From: Leptospira sp.
Lineage (GTDB): Bacteria > Spirochaetota > Leptospiria > Leptospirales > Leptospiraceae
DNA: 64,000 nucleotides
Direction of reading: 5' to 3'
Assembly (NCBI GenBank): GCA_002786225.1
Contig: PEQN01000002.1
Location: 149,265 to 213,264, forward strand
Below, piece by piece: positions 17,143 to 25,339 of this stretch. Position 1 is the stretch's first letter; each line of letters opens with the position of its first letter. Both the position numbers and the translations under genes were made by a program. Under the pieces are notes generated by a model. That model did not search any database, was not told the origin of the DNA, and worked only from the letters and a program-made list of their open reading frames with translations.

Positions 17143-17952
17143 ATGCGAATTTTTATAGTAGGATTTCTAACAACATTGTTTCTAACAGCTGGAATCAGCT
17201 CTCAAACTCACACGATTTTCATTCATGGAAAGTCTGGGTCCAACCACAACGGAGTAGGAACAACTGATGTTAACAATTATTGGGGTAGCTCACCTAGTAC
17301 AGTTTCTGGTTCCAAGATTTTCATCGGATACGATGGAACTACTGATCCAAGAACTTATGGGTCTGCAAGAGCGCAAACAAACATCTCTACTGGCTTAACT
17401 AATTACTGCAAAGGATCCAATTCTTGCAAGATCGTTTGCCACAGTGCTGGTTGTTATGCGATCGAGTTTTGGTTGTCGAATTTAGGCTCAACTGCGTCAA
17501 GCAAAGGATTCAATCTTACTAGAGTAACTGCACTTGCAGCGGCTTCTGGTGGTTCTGAATTAGCATCCGCACTTAACGGAGCAACTTTTGGTTTCGCAGG
17601 AAATGCAATGGATAAGGCTTTGATCGTATCTACTGCAAGAGCAGCCTTTAATCACAACAATACAGGTGGCGTAAGCATCTTTCATGTGCCTGGTTACAAA
17701 GGATTAGTAGGAGCATCAGCGATTCTTCCTGGTGAAGATGACTATGCTGTAGCCTACCATTCAGCTTGTGGATACAGTCGAGTTGGTGGTGTTAGCAAAT
17801 GCCAATCTTCCCTCACACAAAGTGAAGGAATCTGGCCTTTCAACTCTAACGTAACGTATACACAGTATTCAGGACATTTTAGAGCATCTTCCGTTGGTTC
17901 TGCTGGTTTGTATGAAAACCACAGCGAATTAACGAATGATGGATGGAGATAA
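17143..17952 (+). CDS. secreted alpha/beta-hydrolase-like protein
   Basis: 269 residues with a clear Sec signal peptide (residues 1-20, ending near GISSQ). TIFIHGKSG gives the oxyanion-loop HG motif after the first strand, and KIVCHSAGCYAIEFW gives the nucleophile elbow with Ser in C-H-S-A-G, a variant of G-x-S-x-G. A late His in YSGHFRASS or YENHSEL could complete the triad. It is probably an exported lipase or esterase of unknown substrate. It has a strong ribosome site (AAAAGGAGAA) and its own terminator at 17992-18020. Six Cys in the mature part suggest disulfides. Confidence 0.7.
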   Translation: MRIFIVGFLTTLFLTAGISSQTHTIFIHGKSGSNHNGVGTTDVNNYWGSSPSTVSGSKIFIGYDGTTDPRTYGSARAQTNISTGLTNYCKGSNSCKIVCHSAGCYAIEFWLSNLGSTASSKGFNLTRVTALAAASGGSELASALNGATFGFAGNAMDKALIVSTARAAFNHNNTGGVSIFHVPGYKGLVGASAILPGEDDYAVAYHSACGYSRVGGVSKCQSSLTQSEGIWPFNSNVTYTQYSGHFRASSVGSAGLYENHSELTNDGWR

Positions 17953-17991
17953 GAATACTTTTCTTATTAGCCCTCCTTATGTGAGCAAAGA

Positions 17992-18020
17992 AAGCCTGGC
18001 TGAAAAGCTGGGCTTTTTTT
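17992..18020 (+). terminator. intrinsic terminator after the hydrolase gene
   Basis: Ten-base-pair stem AAGCCTGGCT (17992-18001) with AGCTGGGCTT (18006-18015), including two G-U pairs, a GAAA loop and a following run of T to 18020. This is a textbook rho-independent terminator 40 bp after the stop. Confidence 0.88.
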
Positions 18021-18080
18021 ATACCTTTACAGATTCTATCAAAGAGCATTAAATGATTTGTGTAATGAAAGAGGGACATC

Positions 18081-18749
18081 ATGAAAAAATTTACAGTTAT
18101 TTTATTTGGAATACTAGCTTTGAACGCTTGCTCTAGTCTTTTTTGGAGAATTGGTAAATTAGAACCTGAGACTGTTTCATCTCATAAAAGTATTCTTGAG
18201 TATACTGTCGTATATTTAGAGAGAGATTCTTGGAATCTCTTAAATGGCACTACTATTAAAAAATCCTACCAAACAGAACTAGTCCTCTACCCAAATGGCA
18301 AATCGGATGATGGGAAAAAATTAGCAAATCTCAATTCATGGACTTTACCAGGACTCGTTTCCTATAACTCAAATAAAGATGTATTGGTTTGGGTTCAAGG
18401 TATGAATGATGAGTACGGAACTTATTTGAGAAAACTTGGATACGCTAAGTCCGTATCTAGCCAAGGATTAAAGAATGCAATATTCTACGAACCCAATCAA
18501 CAGATTTGGAATCTTACATTATCTGACAATGCTGACACCATAGCATTTATAACTTCAAAATATGGAGATGATTTAGTAATCCAACAACCCCAATTAGCTG
18601 TATGGAATATTTTGCAAGCAGCACCCACTCTCTATGATTTACCAAATTGGTTGGATTCTCCTGATTACAAGCTTCAGTGGAAATCGGAAAGATTAATTGT
18701 AAGTCTCGGTTCCAAAACTTTAACTTGGACAGCTTCTGGGCTCAAGTGA
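18081..18749 (+). CDS. lipoprotein of unknown function
   Basis: 222 residues. The signal peptide ends in LNAC at about residue 17, a good lipobox. The rest (beta-rich, many Trp/Tyr/Asn) has no motif I recognise. The ATG at 18081 is preceded by GAGGGAC. It is a single gene bounded by terminators on both sides (17992-18020 and 18763-18790), so it is transcribed alone. Confidence 0.65.
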   Translation: MKKFTVILFGILALNACSSLFWRIGKLEPETVSSHKSILEYTVVYLERDSWNLLNGTTIKKSYQTELVLYPNGKSDDGKKLANLNSWTLPGLVSYNSNKDVLVWVQGMNDEYGTYLRKLGYAKSVSSQGLKNAIFYEPNQQIWNLTLSDNADTIAFITSKYGDDLVIQQPQLAVWNILQAAPTLYDLPNWLDSPDYKLQWKSERLIVSLGSKTLTWTASGLK

Positions 18750-18762
18750 AGCCCATAGGTCG

Positions 18763-18790
18763 TAAGTCTATCTCTATAAAGATAGGCTTA
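18763..18790 (+). terminator. hairpin terminator after the lipoprotein gene
   Basis: TAAGTCTATCT (18763-18773) pairs with AGATAGGCTTA (18780-18790) with one G-U pair, an 11-bp stem and a 6-nt loop. A short T-rich stretch (CTCATTTT) follows. It lies 14 bp after the stop. Confidence 0.65.
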
Positions 18791-18863
18791 CTCATTTTGA
18801 TAGCTTAGATCTTTAGCTGATTTGAAAATTGCAAGTTTTTCTTATCTAAAATAAGGCTTGCAT

Positions 18864-18878
18864 CTAATGTGACATAAT
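18864..18878. promoter_or_regulatory. shared upstream motif CTAATGTGACATAAT (copy 2, fliI)
   Basis: Identical in 15 bases to 8056-8070, and 41 bp upstream of the fliI ATG. TGACATAAT could act as an extended -10 box with a start of transcription about 30 bp before the gene, or the odd palindrome ATGTGACAT could be an operator. Confidence 0.5.
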
Positions 18879-18918
18879 CATTATTATCTAAGATGAGTAT
18901 TTTTACCTAAAAGCAAAG

Positions 18919-20280
18919 ATGATTGAAAAGAAATTTACAGAAAAAGTTGACGTTATGTCCAAATATCTCAATGTTTTGGACCAAACGGAACCCATCCGCA
19001 GATCAGGCTTTGTAATCCGCGTAGTTGGAAATGTAATTTACTCCAATGGTCCACCCGATTCACGTATTGGTGAGATTATGGAAGTAGAAAAAGGAGAAAA
19101 ACGAGGATATCTCTCCTGTGTTTTAGTAGGCTTCAAAGATCATAATTACACCTTAATGCCGCTAGGTGAGATAGAAGGAATTTTCCCCAATGCTTTTGTA
19201 TTTTCTTCTCGCAAAAGAATTTCAATTCCTGTTGGACAAGAGATACTTGGAAGAATTTTCAATGGAATTGGTAGACCAATCGATAACAAAGGTTATATAG
19301 AATCCAAAGAAGAAAGGTATACAGATAGTATTTCTCCCAACCCACTTTCAAGACCAGCCATACGAGAAATCCTTCCAACGGGCGTTAGAGCAATTGACGG
19401 ACTTCTAACTGTTGGCAAAGGGCAAAGAATAGGAATTTTCTCTGGTTCTGGTGTTGGTAAATCTACCCTTCTCGGAATGATTGCACGAAATACTACAGCC
19501 GATGTTAATGTGATCGCCTTAGTTGGTGAACGTGGCCGAGAGGTGAACGAATTCCTAGAAGATGATCTTGGTAAAGAAGCTCTCGCAAAATCTATTATAC
19601 TTTTATCAACATCCGATTCGCCCAAAATGGAGCAGGTTACCTGCGCCCAGTTAGCTTGTTCTGTTGCAGAATACTTTCGTGACCAAGGTAAAGATGTACT
19701 TTTACTTATGGATTCATTAACGAGATTTGCCCATGCTCTGAGAGAAACTTCTGTTGGTGAAATTCCAATTACCAAAGGTTTTGGAGCATCTGTTTTTTCA
19801 AGATTATCTAAACTGGTAGAACGAGCTGGAAGAGTTGGAGAAACTGGTAGCATAACAGGTTTTTATACAGTATTAACCGATGCCGACGAAGATATGGATG
19901 ATCCAATTGCTGATGCTGTAAGGGGTTATATAGATGGACACATCGTACTTTCTAGAAAATTAGCCAAAGAATCTCATTTCCCAGCTATTGACATAGCCTC
20001 TTCTCTTTCTAGACTTATGGTAAAGATTGCCCACGAAGATCACTATATGCATTCAACTATAGTCAGAGAGCTTATTTCCAAATACAAAAATAGCGAAGAA
20101 CTTATACTACTGAATGCCTATTCAAGAGGTACGGATCCTAAGGTAGACATGTCCATTGATAAGAAGCCTTCTATAGATAAATACCTCAAACAGAGAATTG
20201 AAGAAAAAGTCGTATTTAAAGAAGCAGTATCTGGATTAAAAGATATTTTACTTTCTCAGGAAATAGAAGAAGAGTTGTAA
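18919..20280 (+). CDS. fliI: flagellum-specific type III export ATPase
   Basis: 453 residues, the usual FliI length. Walker A is SGSGVGKST (about residues 175-183), the catalytic region GERGREVNEF follows, Walker B is VLLLMDSLTRFA, and the family signature ITKGFGASVFSRLSKLVERAG is complete. It is a homo-hexameric F1-beta-like ATPase that unfolds and delivers export substrates at the flagellar base. It is first in fliI-fliJ-flbB, the order also found in Borrelia; fliH and fliF/fliG are not in the window. Start at ATG 18919; a later ATG at 18955 is possible. Confidence 0.95.
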   Translation: MIEKKFTEKVDVMSKYLNVLDQTEPIRRSGFVIRVVGNVIYSNGPPDSRIGEIMEVEKGEKRGYLSCVLVGFKDHNYTLMPLGEIEGIFPNAFVFSSRKRISIPVGQEILGRIFNGIGRPIDNKGYIESKEERYTDSISPNPLSRPAIREILPTGVRAIDGLLTVGKGQRIGIFSGSGVGKSTLLGMIARNTTADVNVIALVGERGREVNEFLEDDLGKEALAKSIILLSTSDSPKMEQVTCAQLACSVAEYFRDQGKDVLLLMDSLTRFAHALRETSVGEIPITKGFGASVFSRLSKLVERAGRVGETGSITGFYTVLTDADEDMDDPIADAVRGYIDGHIVLSRKLAKESHFPAIDIASSLSRLMVKIAHEDHYMHSTIVRELISKYKNSEELILLNAYSRGTDPKVDMSIDKKPSIDKYLKQRIEEKVVFKEAVSGLKDILLSQEIEEEL

Positions 20281-20295
20281 TTAAATTAAAGAGTA

Positions 20296-20889
20296 ATGAA
20301 AAAGTTTCAATTTAGATTAGATCCTTTAATAGTTATTCGCAAGAGAAAGGAGGATGAAGAAATTAGAAATTTGTCCGTAATCGTTTCTGAAGTAAATAAG
20401 CTAAATTCAGAAAAGAATTCCTTAGAACAAGAAATCCAATCCATATCGGAAAATATATCTAAGAATATTAAAAAAGGAATTTCGATTCAAGATTATTATG
20501 AATATTCTGATATTAACCGCACACTTGGTCTCAAGATTAATTCCATAGAGCAAGAAATAAATGCTAAAAAACCAGATCTTGATATGGCAAGAATGCGAGT
20601 TGACCTTGCTCGTAAAGAAAAGAAGATTCTTGAAATTCTGCGCGAGAATAGTTTATCCGAATATAAGAAAAAACTAAGAAAGGTTGAGAAAGTTGAATTA
20701 GAGGAATATTTAACTACTTTAGAGTTCAATAAGAACTCTGAATTTAATGATGAGGATTCACATGATCTTTCCAATAAAAAATCAGGTCGTATATTTAAAA
20801 TTATATCTAAAGAAGATAATTTAAATGAGAATTTGCCTGAGGAATATAAGAATCTCAAAGCAATTTATGATAAATTTTCAAAAATATAG
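20296..20889 (+). CDS. fliJ: flagellar export chaperone/ATPase stalk protein FliJ
   Basis: 197 residues, almost entirely charged coiled coil beginning MKKFQFRLDPLIVIRKRKED, which fits the FliJ N terminus (K-F-x-F-x-L-x-x-L-L/I-x-x-R-x-x-x-E). FliJ is the central stalk in the FliI ring and docks to FlhA. It is longer than the enteric protein (147 residues), with an extended C-terminal acidic tail. It lies 15 bp after fliI and 9 bp before flbB. Confidence 0.82.
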   Translation: MKKFQFRLDPLIVIRKRKEDEEIRNLSVIVSEVNKLNSEKNSLEQEIQSISENISKNIKKGISIQDYYEYSDINRTLGLKINSIEQEINAKKPDLDMARMRVDLARKEKKILEILRENSLSEYKKKLRKVEKVELEEYLTTLEFNKNSEFNDEDSHDLSNKKSGRIFKIISKEDNLNENLPEEYKNLKAIYDKFSKI

Positions 20890-20898
20890 GATAGCAAA

Positions 20899-21510
20899 AT
20901 GGCAAGCTTAACAGATAAAACAAGAGCAATTTATTTACTACTTTTAATAGGATTTCTCATTATTGTGGGATTTTTTGTTTTTGATTACTTTAGAATTATA
21001 GATGCGGAAGATTACTTTCCTTTCTTAGCAAAATCTCCTGACCAAGTTATCCAAGATAACGAGTCTCCTACTGAATTGGAAAAATTGGAAATACTCAGAG
21101 CTCAAGAAAAAATAGTAGAAGATAGGGAAGAATTAGCCAAGATTAAAGAGCAGCTTGACAAAACACAAGAAGAACTTACTCAAGAAAGAGATAGATTAGA
21201 AGAATTAAAGAAAGGTGTTCTCAAAAAAGAAGAAGAAATCAAAGAAAAAAAAAGGCTAGAAGAAGCTAGAAAGGAAAAAATTAAAGTCCTAGCTGAAAAG
21301 GTTGCAAACATGCCACCTGCTTCAGCAAGAGATATGTTGATTAATTGGCCTGATTACGATATAATCGATGTTTTAGAACAAATGGACAAGGATGCAGAAG
21401 AAGATGGTCGCCAAACTATCACAACCTATTTACTTACACTTTTTCCAGCCGAACGCAGGTCAGTTATAACCAACAAATGGTTGGAAAGCGAGAATAGGAA
21501 TGACCTTTGA
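20899..21510 (+). CDS. flbB: FlbB/MotE-like periplasmic flagellar collar protein
   Basis: 203 residues: a transmembrane helix (about residues 12-30), a linker, a coiled coil (about 55-130) and a C-terminal MgtE-N-like globular part (MPPASARDMLINWPDYDIID, then a second AERRS segment). This is the MotE/FlbB layout. The position after fliI-fliJ is that of flbB in Borrelia, where FlbB is the base of the periplasmic collar that recruits stators. It is therefore expected in the inner membrane and periplasm around each motor. Homology is inferred from context and architecture. Confidence 0.75.
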   Translation: MASLTDKTRAIYLLLLIGFLIIVGFFVFDYFRIIDAEDYFPFLAKSPDQVIQDNESPTELEKLEILRAQEKIVEDREELAKIKEQLDKTQEELTQERDRLEELKKGVLKKEEEIKEKKRLEEARKEKIKVLAEKVANMPPASARDMLINWPDYDIIDVLEQMDKDAEEDGRQTITTYLLTLFPAERRSVITNKWLESENRNDL

Positions 21511-21702
21511 TTTTTTTACCGAATTACTGAATTTTCAATAAATAAATTATTTAAAAAAAAACAAGACTTCTAGTTTAATTTGTATTTTTTACTTCAAACA
21601 GATGATAGAATTTTTTGTATCACACAGCTGAAATTTATTTTTTCCCAAAAAATTCGTATACATAGGAAATTATTTTAAAAAAAATAGAATAAATACAACA
21701 CT

Positions 21703-23160
21703 ATGGCTGCTTCAAAAAACGTATCTCGAGATCGATTAGTCAAATTTGAATTTACCCAAGAAATCATTGATGGCTTTCGAAAAGCAGCACAAATCCCCGT
21801 CGATTTCTTTAACAAAGAAGGGCAAGTTTTAATTAACAAACAAGATAATGCAAATGCAGAAGATTTTGGGAAATTACTTAAATTTGAATTTCAAGGGATC
21901 TTTTATCTCAAAGATGATCTTAAGAAGCTGCTCGCCTTTGGTAAACCAACGGAAATCAAGATAGCAAAACAATCGGTACTCAACCAGGAGAAGACCATAC
22001 AATTTGCGAAACAAACTTCAGCCTTGATCGACGACCTAAAGAAATCATCTCTATCCTCCAACCATGCCAACTTCATCCATAGTTCGATCAATGATTTACT
22101 ATCAGATTTTGTCTCCAATCCAGAATATGAATCTGGATTAATCAATATTCTCGAAATTCTAGGGATTGCTGGTGTCTCTCTAGAATCCGAACTTATGACA
22201 AAACGTACGATTGTTGCTATGGGTATGAAGGTAAGAAATCGCAAGATCTTAGGAAAAGGAGAGGACACAGGTGACAAAAAAGACCATCTCAATTTAATGA
22301 TGGCGAGCTACCTTCTAGATATTGGTTATTCCAGATTAAAGCTTCATGAAAATCCGAAACTTACTCCGGAAGAATACGCTACGATTCAACAACATCCTAT
22401 CATTAGTTATTTGATGTCCCTTACTGCTCCCGAAGTTTCAACCTCTATTCGCACTATGATCTTAAATCACCACAGACCTTACCGAGGAACAGGAGTGAAT
22501 AATAATTTTCCTGACCAAAGAACAATCTTTAATAAACTCATGACGATTCGAGACAAGTATACCAAAGAAACAGGAAAGGAAAGAATTATAAGTGATATTC
22601 AAGATCAGATTGGTTTGATCGCTAATGATGTAACCTCAGCTACCTTAGAAGAAGATATTGCTATTTTATCTTTGGCTAGTGAATTTTCTTCACTTACTTC
22701 TGAGCAATCCTGGCGTGGTGCTATGACACCAGACAAGGCTCTTAAAATTATTCTAAATGATTCTTTCTTTTCTTATAGTAGCAGAAGCATACGACATCTT
22801 GTAGATTATGTAGGTTCAAGTCTTACGAATAATGTTTCTATAATTAATCCGTTTGATTTTGTGATTACGGCTTCTGTAGATTCAGAACGGTCTGTTCATT
22901 TTGATATCTGCCGAGTAATAAAAGTTGCACGATTCCAAACGAGACCCCTGCTAGAAAGGCTTGGAACAATTCAGCCCATTATTAAAAAAGAAAAAAGATA
23001 TAGAATCACAGACTTTAATAGGGAAACAATTAAAGTTGATAAGCGTAAAGCGAGGTTTGATTTAGAAAAAACTGTAGATTCCACTAGAATCATCTATTTA
23101 GTTGATCCTGAAATCAACGCTCCTCTTTATGAAAGTGCTACCAATTTAGCGAATTCCTAA
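21703..23160 (+). CDS. degenerate HD-GYP-domain protein
   Basis: 485 residues. An N-terminal domain (about 1-130) of unknown fold precedes an HD-GYP-like helical core. Family landmarks are present (LTPEEYATIQQHP, NHHRPYRGTG), but the first metal-binding motif HDIGK reads LDIGYS and the GYP loop reads RPYRGTG. At least one metal ligand is therefore missing and cyclic-di-GMP hydrolysis is doubtful. A binding or scaffolding role is possible. It is a single gene between the convergent gmk and the fliI operon, preceded by an AT-rich 190-bp leader. Confidence 0.65.
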   Translation: MAASKNVSRDRLVKFEFTQEIIDGFRKAAQIPVDFFNKEGQVLINKQDNANAEDFGKLLKFEFQGIFYLKDDLKKLLAFGKPTEIKIAKQSVLNQEKTIQFAKQTSALIDDLKKSSLSSNHANFIHSSINDLLSDFVSNPEYESGLINILEILGIAGVSLESELMTKRTIVAMGMKVRNRKILGKGEDTGDKKDHLNLMMASYLLDIGYSRLKLHENPKLTPEEYATIQQHPIISYLMSLTAPEVSTSIRTMILNHHRPYRGTGVNNNFPDQRTIFNKLMTIRDKYTKETGKERIISDIQDQIGLIANDVTSATLEEDIAILSLASEFSSLTSEQSWRGAMTPDKALKIILNDSFFSYSSRSIRHLVDYVGSSLTNNVSIINPFDFVITASVDSERSVHFDICRVIKVARFQTRPLLERLGTIQPIIKKEKRYRITDFNRETIKVDKRKARFDLEKTVDSTRIIYLVDPEINAPLYESATNLANS

Positions 23161-23272
23161 ATATCTCACTGTAATTTCTTAATCACCCTATCTGTATGAT
23201 TTTATCTAGAATTAGTTCCCAAGACTACATAGAATAAAAATATATCATAATATAAGAAAATTTAATCTTAAT

Positions 23273-23854
23273 TTATGCGATATTTGGTCTTATAATGGAA
23301 ATAAGTTCTTGCAAAGCAGTTTCTAGATCATCATTTACGATCTGGTAATCAAATTGATCTTTTTCTAAAAGTTCTTTTCTACCATTTTCAATTCTTCTTT
23401 GAATGCTTTCTTCATCATCAGAACCTCGACCGATCAATCTTTGTATCCAAATTTCTTCAGATGGTGGTAAAATAAAAATAGATTTTGAATTGGGAAGTTG
23501 CTCTTTTACTAAGCGTGCACCCTGTACATCGATATCAAGAATAATATTTTCATTGTTTCGAATCGCAGATTCTATGTAGTTTCTTGGGGTTCCATAATAA
23601 TTACCATGGACTTTGGCCCACTCCAAGAATTGATTATTTGAAATACCTTTTTCAAATTCTTCTACCGAAAGAAAATTATAAGAAATTCCCGGAATATCTC
23701 CCTTCCTTGGTTTACGGGTAGTAGATGAGATAGAAAATTTCAAAAAAGGAAACTCAGTAAGTAACTTACCTATTAAGGTCGATTTCCCTCCTCCTGCTAC
23801 AGAGGATATGATAAATAAATTGGCATTACTACTTTTGATAGGAACTTCAGTCAA
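23273..23854 (-). CDS. gmk: guanylate kinase
   Basis: 193 residues with P-loop SSVAGGGKSTLIGKL, STTRKPRKGDIPGISYNFLS for GMP binding, the FLEWAKVHGNYYGTP motif and DIDVQGA. It converts GMP to GDP. It starts with TTG at 23854, supported by AGAGG seven bases upstream; no internal ATG precedes the P-loop. It is the last gene of the long reverse flagellar transcript, 16 bp after remA. The remA-gmk pair is common in bacteria. Confidence 0.93.
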   Translation of the reverse strand: MTEVPIKSSNANLFIISSVAGGGKSTLIGKLLTEFPFLKFSISSTTRKPRKGDIPGISYNFLSVEEFEKGISNNQFLEWAKVHGNYYGTPRNYIESAIRNNENIILDIDVQGARLVKEQLPNSKSIFILPPSEEIWIQRLIGRGSDDEESIQRRIENGRKELLEKDQFDYQIVNDDLETALQELISIIRPNIA

Positions 23855-23870
23855 ATCGAGAACCTCTAAA

Positions 23871-24173
23871 TCAATCTAATTCTGATGATTTAATATCCTC
23901 GAGTTCTTCTTCTTTAGCAATCAAATTATCTTTTTTCTCTAATCTTTTTCCTAAACTTTCTGGTCGAATCGCAGATAAAAAGATATGCCCTGATGTAGTG
24001 AGAATTATAGACCTAGTTTTTCTGCCCATAGTCGCATCAGCTAACATACTATTCGTTTTAGCTTCGGAGCGAAGTCTCCTTGCTCCTGCAGAATCCGAAG
24101 ACATGATGCCCACAATCTTAGGCAATAAAATAATATTTGAAAATCCTATATTTAAAGCAAAGTAATCTTCCAT
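23871..24173 (-). CDS. remA: RemA/DUF370 family DNA-binding regulator
   Basis: 100 residues. [20 protein letters not shown], followed by [32 protein letters not shown] and SAIRPESL, follows the RemA consensus over its whole length. RemA forms ring-like assemblies that wrap DNA and activates matrix genes in Bacillus; the target here is unknown. A short acidic tail ([13 protein letters not shown]) extends beyond the usual end. It sits 5 bp after the SwrB-like gene and before gmk, an arrangement common for this family. Confidence 0.88.
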   Translation of the reverse strand: MEDYFALNIGFSNIILLPKIVGIMSSDSAGARRLRSEAKTNSMLADATMGRKTRSIILTTSGHIFLSAIRPESLGKRLEKKDNLIAKEEELEDIKSSELD

Positions 24174-24178
24174 TCAAT

Positions 24179-25252
24179 TTATTTTCGACGGCTTTTATCC
24201 ATTTTAACAGTTTCAATCAGTAGAACTTCTCTGTAGCCTAAATTCATGACATCAGCCACTTCTTCGTGCGAGTAACCCTTAGTAAGAAGGAAGACAACCT
24301 TATCTATCTTAGTCGCACTATCGGGTAATTCTTTTAATACTGATTCAGGAGAAATATCAATTCTATCTTTAGGTTTAGGATTTTTAATTTCTTCTATCTG
24401 AGATAAGGTAGAGAGGAAACTTCCTTCTTCTTTAATTTTTTCTTCATCCAAATTACGGATTCCAGCACTTTCTTGGTCAGCAAATGGATCTCCATCTATC
24501 AAATAAGCAACTGAATTGGTATTTGAATTAGACTTCATATTTGAAATAGGACGATTTTCAAATATACTTTCCTTTTCATCAAAGGTTGAGCCGATAACAA
24601 TATTTTTCACTCTTTTGCCTATGCTAGCAAATATATCAGAGGTATCTATTTTTTTTGCTATTTGTTCGTCATCATCTTGCAATCGAGGTTTATTGATTCC
24701 ACTTGGTTTATTAGAAATTACTGATGATTTACTTATAACATTTGTAGAGCTAGTAGAACTGGGATAAGGATTTTTAAATTGAGAAGAAAGTTTTGAATTA
24801 GATATAGGCTCATTTTGAGTATATACATTTGCAACACCTAAGGCAAATTTATTGGGCGCTTGCTCCATATATGGATAAGGAATAGGAATAGGTTTAACCA
24901 ATTCTTTATTATTATCATTTTCGGCTTGGGATTCATTTAAAATATGCTTTGAATGATTGATGAGATTCTGAAGTTGAAGGCTGATACCTGAGCCAATATC
25001 AGAGTCTTCTCTGAGGTTTGCCCTAAGATTCTCGGCTCTTTGGATTAAATCCCTGAGACCACCTAATTTCGAATCAAGTAGAGTTATAGATTGGTCTGAT
25101 TGATGAATAAACTGAGCATAAAAGGATCGTATCTTCTTTTCTAGTTGAGCACCCTGACTCTCTTTTAGAGTTCGGGTCATCTTAGCAGAAAAAAATAAAT
25201 ACATTCCAAAGGCGAATGCCATGTTAATAGAGATTAATGCAAGGATTTCCAT
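24179..25252 (-). CDS. membrane-anchored coiled-coil protein, SwrB-like in position and layout
   Basis: 357 residues. An N-terminal transmembrane helix (about 3-21) is followed by a coiled coil (about 25-95), a long Ser/Asn-rich disordered middle and a compact helix-turn-helix-like end (DKVVFLLTKGYSHEEVADVM, then a helix with EVLLIE) like that of DUF6115 proteins. In Bacillus the fla/che operon ends flhF-flhG-...-sigD-swrB, and SwrB, a single-pass protein with a coiled coil, promotes flagellar export activation. Here the gene also follows flhF-flhG and the sigma factor gene. The SwrB link is inferred from architecture and gene order. Confidence 0.5.
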   Translation of the reverse strand: MEILALISINMAFAFGMYLFFSAKMTRTLKESQGAQLEKKIRSFYAQFIHQSDQSITLLDSKLGGLRDLIQRAENLRANLREDSDIGSGISLQLQNLINHSKHILNESQAENDNNKELVKPIPIPYPYMEQAPNKFALGVANVYTQNEPISNSKLSSQFKNPYPSSTSSTNVISKSSVISNKPSGINKPRLQDDDEQIAKKIDTSDIFASIGKRVKNIVIGSTFDEKESIFENRPISNMKSNSNTNSVAYLIDGDPFADQESAGIRNLDEEKIKEEGSFLSTLSQIEEIKNPKPKDRIDISPESVLKELPDSATKIDKVVFLLTKGYSHEEVADVMNLGYREVLLIETVKMDKSRRK

Positions 25253-25298
25253 ACTTGCCTCCGAATTCAGAAGTCTACCAACAACATTCCTTTTCTCG

Positions 25299-25339
25299 GA
25301 GTATCAGCCTGGGCTGAAAATGATTCTTTTAGGATACTC
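25299..25339 (-). repeat. hairpin between fapA and the SwrB-like gene
   Basis: GAGTATC (25299-25305) and GATACTC (25333-25339) are complementary, and an inner AGCC/GGCT hairpin lies between them. The structure overlaps the fapA stop codon on the reverse strand. It has no T run, so it may be an RNA processing or stability element within the operon rather than a terminator. Confidence 0.4.
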
